This document shows, piece after piece, positions 61,598 to 64,000 of a DNA stretch of 64,000 bases (its first letter is position 1; every line of letters starts with the position of its first letter). Below the pieces are notes generated by a model. That model saw only the letters and a list, made by a program, of their open reading frames with translations. It made no database searches and had not been told where the DNA came from. The stretch lies in contig NC_014934.1 of the NCBI RefSeq assembly GCF_000186265.1, positions 2,356,001-2,420,000 of the forward strand, given 5' to 3'. The DNA comes from Cellulophaga algicola DSM 14237 (GTDB lineage Bacteria > Bacteroidota > Bacteroidia > Flavobacteriales > Flavobacteriaceae). Position numbers and translations under genes: made by a program.

Positions 61598-62578
61598 TTA
61601 ATCTAACTTAACTTCGCTTTTAGTGATATGAACAATAGCGTCTCCTTGGTTTACAATAGGAGATTGATTAACACATATTACATGACCAGCAAAGGTTGCT
61701 TTTTGTTTTTTCTCAAAATACCCAAAAGGATCAGACAAGCTTCCTAAATTATCACCTATGTTAACATATTGACCCAATTGAACTGTTGGATGGAAAAGCC
61801 CTGAAAACTTGGCTCTAATCCATGCAGAGTCTTCTACTAAATAGGTAGTTTCTTTCGTTGACTTCAATGAAGCTATTTCTTTTTGAAAATTACGAATTCC
61901 TAATTGTTGCATGACTCTAAGTGCACCCGTTAAGCCAACTTTGGATACTTCGTTGTTTATATTCAATGATTTTCCACCTTCAAATAAAAGTACTTTCTTG
62001 TTCAGCTTATTTAAGGTCTCTCTAAATGATTTTTCTCTTTTGGCTGAGGTGATAATAAATCTTGTGCCAAATGTTTTGGCTAACGCTAGGCTTTCTGCAT
62101 CATTTTTTCCAATTCGGATTTGCGGTGCATTAAAACGACTATCGCCACCTGTATGAAAATCTATACAATAATCAATATTAGGAATAATTTCTTTTACAAT
62201 GTGATAGGCAAATCTACTGGCTAATGAGCCTCGTAAACTTCCTGGAAATACACGGTTTAAGTCTCTGCCGTCAGGGAATTCTCTAGTCTGACTTAAAAAC
62301 CCAAATACATTAACTACTGGTATGCATATAACCATACCAGCAACGGGAATGTGATATTGTTCAGATATAATTTTCCGAACTATTTCAACGCCATTAATCT
62401 CATTACCATGAATTCCTCCTGTTAGTAACAATGTGGGACCAGCTTCTTTACCTCTAGATACAATAACTGGAACTTCAATGGTAGAGCCTGTATGTAATTT
62501 GGCTATATTTAAGGATAATTGATGTGTTTCACCAGGGAGAATAACCTGACCTAATATTTTTATTTTCTTATTCGGCAT
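61598..62578 (-). CDS. Succinylglutamate desuccinylase / aspartoacylase family zinc hydrolase
   Basis: A 326-residue M14-like zinc enzyme that hydrolyses an N-acyl or peptide-like amide. The zinc ligands are in [12 protein letters not shown] (His and Glu) and the later [16 protein letters not shown] is the substrate-arginine region and LLFEGGK holds the likely catalytic Glu. The C-terminal 90 residues form a lipoyl-like or beta domain ([19 protein letters not shown]). ATG 62578 ([10 protein letters not shown]) is used; an in-frame ATG at 62635 lies deep in the preceding gene. Its start overlaps the rimK-like gene's 3' end by 11 bases, so the two are coupled. Confidence 0.9.
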   Translation of the reverse strand: MPNKKIKILGQVILPGETHQLSLNIAKLHTGSTIEVPVIVSRGKEAGPTLLLTGGIHGNEINGVEIVRKIISEQYHIPVAGMVICIPVVNVFGFLSQTREFPDGRDLNRVFPGSLRGSLASRFAYHIVKEIIPNIDYCIDFHTGGDSRFNAPQIRIGKNDAESLALAKTFGTRFIITSAKREKSFRETLNKLNKKVLLFEGGKSLNINNEVSKVGLTGALRVMQQLGIRNFQKEIASLKSTKETTYLVEDSAWIRAKFSGLFHPTVQLGQYVNIGDNLGSLSDPFGYFEKKQKATFAGHVICVNQSPIVNQGDAIVHITKSEVKLD

Positions 62579-63443
62579 TTCTTTCAACGTATTTAATAAT
62601 ATGCCCTGCGATATTTTTTCCTGTAGCAGTTTCAATTCCTTCTAATCCAGGAGAAGAATTTACTTCTAAGATTAAAGGGCCACGTGCAGATTGTAACATG
62701 TCTACTCCTGCAATTCCTAAACCTAATGATTTGGCAGCTTTAATTGCTGCATTTTCCTCTTCATCGGTAAGTTCAATAATATTCGCCGTACCACCACGGT
62801 GTAAGTTAGATCTAAATTCGCCTTCTTTGCCTTGTCTTTTCATTGCGCCTACTACAACCCCATCTACTACAAAAGCTCTAATGTCTGCACCTTTTGCTTC
62901 CTTAATAAATTCTTGAACGATAACTCTTGCCTGCAGGCCATTAAATGCCTCTAAAATAGATTCAGCAGAATTGCGGTTGTCGGCTAAAACTACTCCTAAT
63001 CCTTGTGTGCCTTCTAATAGCTTAATGACTAATGGAGCGCCACCTACTTTATCAATAACGCCACTCACATCTTTAGAGTAATTACTAAAAACTGTTTTGG
63101 GTAAACCTAATCCTGCTCTAGAGAGAATTTGTAAACTTCTAAGTTTATCCCTTGATCTTACCAGGGCCTGAGATTCTGTTGCAGAGAAGACTTTCATCAT
63201 TTCAAACTGTCTAACGACTGCAGTTCCATAAAAAGTAACAGAGGCTCCAATTCTAGGGATTACACCATCTACGTTTGTGATTTCTTCTCCTTTATAAACA
63301 ATACAAGGTTTCTTTTTCTCAATGACTAAGTCGCATTTAGTATGGTTAACGACAACCATTTCATGCCCCTTTTTTTCACCTGCTTCAATTAGTCTTTTGG
63401 TAGAATACAGATTTTGATTTGCGGATAGGATTACAATTTTCAT
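62568..63443 (-). CDS. RimK-family ATP-grasp ligase
   Basis: A 291-residue ATP-grasp ligase like RimK, which adds glutamate to the C-terminus of ribosomal protein S6, or related enzymes that join amino acids to proteins or small molecules. The pre-ATP-grasp domain ([21 protein letters not shown]) is followed by the ATP-grasp core: [55 protein letters not shown] and the metal-binding end [17 protein letters not shown]. Whether S6 is the target here is not shown; many flavobacterial copies are only annotated by similarity. The hydrolase gene overlaps it, and no ATP-dependent zinc protease gene is adjacent. Confidence 0.9.
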   Translation of the reverse strand: MKIVILSANQNLYSTKRLIEAGEKKGHEMVVVNHTKCDLVIEKKKPCIVYKGEEITNVDGVIPRIGASVTFYGTAVVRQFEMMKVFSATESQALVRSRDKLRSLQILSRAGLGLPKTVFSNYSKDVSGVIDKVGGAPLVIKLLEGTQGLGVVLADNRNSAESILEAFNGLQARVIVQEFIKEAKGADIRAFVVDGVVVGAMKRQGKEGEFRSNLHRGGTANIIELTDEEENAAIKAAKSLGLGIAGVDMLQSARGPLILEVNSSPGLEGIETATGKNIAGHIIKYVERNAE

Positions 63444-63798
63444 GTTTAATTTGTTAGGTATAGCGTTTAAAATGTACAGGATAGAATCCTCTTTAAACTA
63501 TTTGTTATTTAGAGTGATTAGATATTTTGATAAGTGGTAATGGGAGCAATTTGATACGGAAAAGTATTTGTTGCTTTTTCTTTATTAACTGATGTTGGTG
63601 CTCAATATTTAGTGTTTATGAAGTTTATGAAAGCTATTGTATTCGAGTTAAAAATAACTATCCAGATAAGGTAGCCAAAATAAACTTAAAATAAAATTCT
63701 AAGTAGTTTTTTTAGAATTATTTGTCAAACGTAAAATTCACGTATTTTTCTCATGAAGTGACATCACATTCTTTAATGTATTGCGAGGAGGTAATGCC
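63444..63798. other. Gene-free interval upstream of the RimK-family gene (355 bases)
   Basis: AT-rich and closed in all frames. It contains a hairpin at 63695-63719 (AATTCTAA with TTAGAATT, 9-base loop) that on the minus strand is followed by T-rich sequence and may be a weak terminator for the PAP2 gene. Minus-strand TACGTTTG at 63726-63733 resembles a -7 element but is far from any start. Nothing else was seen. Confidence 0.55.
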
Positions 63799-64000
63799 TT
63801 AAATAAGATGAGAGCTCTTGAAAACTGGTAGTTTTTTGAGTAGAAAAATGTATAAGCAACTTAATGTAATACCAACAGTTAATCCGGTAATGATATCTAA
63901 AGGGTAGTGTACTCCCAAATAAATGCGACTGTAGCTCACCAGGAGTGTCCAAGCTGCTAGTGCGAATAGGAATAGTTTATTTTTTTTGTAAAAAAGTAAA
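63799..64000 (-). CDS. PAP2-superfamily phosphatase, C-terminal part (runs off window)
   Basis: The minus strand from 64000 to 63799 is open for 66 codons and encodes the C-terminal end of a PAP2-type membrane phosphatase. The third catalytic motif is clear: VSYSRIYLGVHYPLDIITG, with the Ser-Arg, His and Asp of the SRxxxxxHxxxD signature. A further membrane helix (LTVGITLSCLYIFLL) and a short hydrophilic tail (KKLPVFKSSHLI) follow. Members dephosphorylate lipid phosphates such as undecaprenyl pyrophosphate or phosphatidic acid. The N-terminal motifs are outside the window, so the substrate class is undetermined. Confidence 0.85.
   Translation of the reverse strand, partial: LLFYKKNKLFLFALAAWTLLVSYSRIYLGVHYPLDIITGLTVGITLSCLYIFLLKKLPVFKSSHLI

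Noticed and set aside
1-64000. tRNA, rRNA, CRISPR, insertion sequences, prophage or toxin-antitoxin genes
   Set aside because: I looked in all gaps on both strands and saw no cloverleaf, repeat-spacer pattern, transposase motifs or small paired genes. This was by eye, so a tRNA scan would be the decisive test.

Overview
The window is AT-rich DNA from the chromosome of a gliding marine bacterium of the phylum Bacteroidota, most likely family Flavobacteriaceae. The grounds are alternative complex III beside a cytochrome c oxidase, the very large gliding and type IX secretion protein SprA, PorP/SprF-type outer-membrane proteins, a protein with a type B C-terminal secretion domain, a MaeB-type malic enzyme, and promoters of the Bacteroidota kind (TTG, about 20 bases, TAnnTTTG). 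Genus-level placement (Cellulophaga, Maribacter or Zobellia-like) is only a guess. I saw no rRNA, tRNA, CRISPR, transposase or prophage genes.

Layout. 1-5198: end of a respiratory operon (actD partial, actE, actF, coxB, coxA), closed by a hairpin terminator. 5363-10889: DUF2807 protein, an acyl-CoA-oxidase-like enzyme on the minus strand, then ruvB overlapping a cytochrome P450 gene. 10935-12870: a minus-strand NatAB-like ABC exporter. 13019-17340: queG, maeB, ruvA. 17346-25344: sprA, gcvH and a VanZ-like protein. 25406-27027: two tandem TonB paralogues. 27092-27979: a frameshifted metallo-beta-lactamase-fold pseudogene. 28109-33369: second respiratory block (ctaB, two subunit III genes, subunit IV, a SCO-like protein without copper cysteines, a SCO protein, a DUF420/CtaM-like protein and a small CxxC membrane protein), which supplies haem O synthesis, remaining subunits and copper assembly for the oxidase encoded about 23 kb upstream.

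33477-43035 is the most distinctive region: a MacB-like tripartite efflux array with four FtsX-type permeases (types A-B and A-B), two adaptors, one ATPase and one TolC. It looks like a tandem duplication in which only the second copy has an ATPase and outer-membrane channel. Both copies are preceded by a matching non-housekeeping promoter-like element (AATTTTAACAT, then TGTAAC, 17-18 bases, GTCTA).

43132-53105: tsaB, an MscS channel, dodecin, an Nfu protein with two N-terminal domains, a solitary PorP/SprF protein, a VWA lipoprotein, a LytS/LytR-type two-component pair with an exported sensor domain, a gamma-carbonic-anhydrase-like protein and fabD. 53259-58590: a type IX secretion triad (Calx-beta surface protein with type B C-terminus, PorP/SprF protein, OmpA-family protein). 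58663-64000: a SanA/YdcF protein, an S41 peptidase lipoprotein, a small orphan protein, a RimK-type ligase overlapping an aspartoacylase-family hydrolase, and the 3' end of a PAP2 phosphatase running off the window.

Most of this is ordinary core genome. The best candidates for something new are the duplicated efflux array with its paired promoter elements, the RimK/aspartoacylase pair, the oxidase assembly cluster, and the large insert in oxidase subunit III.
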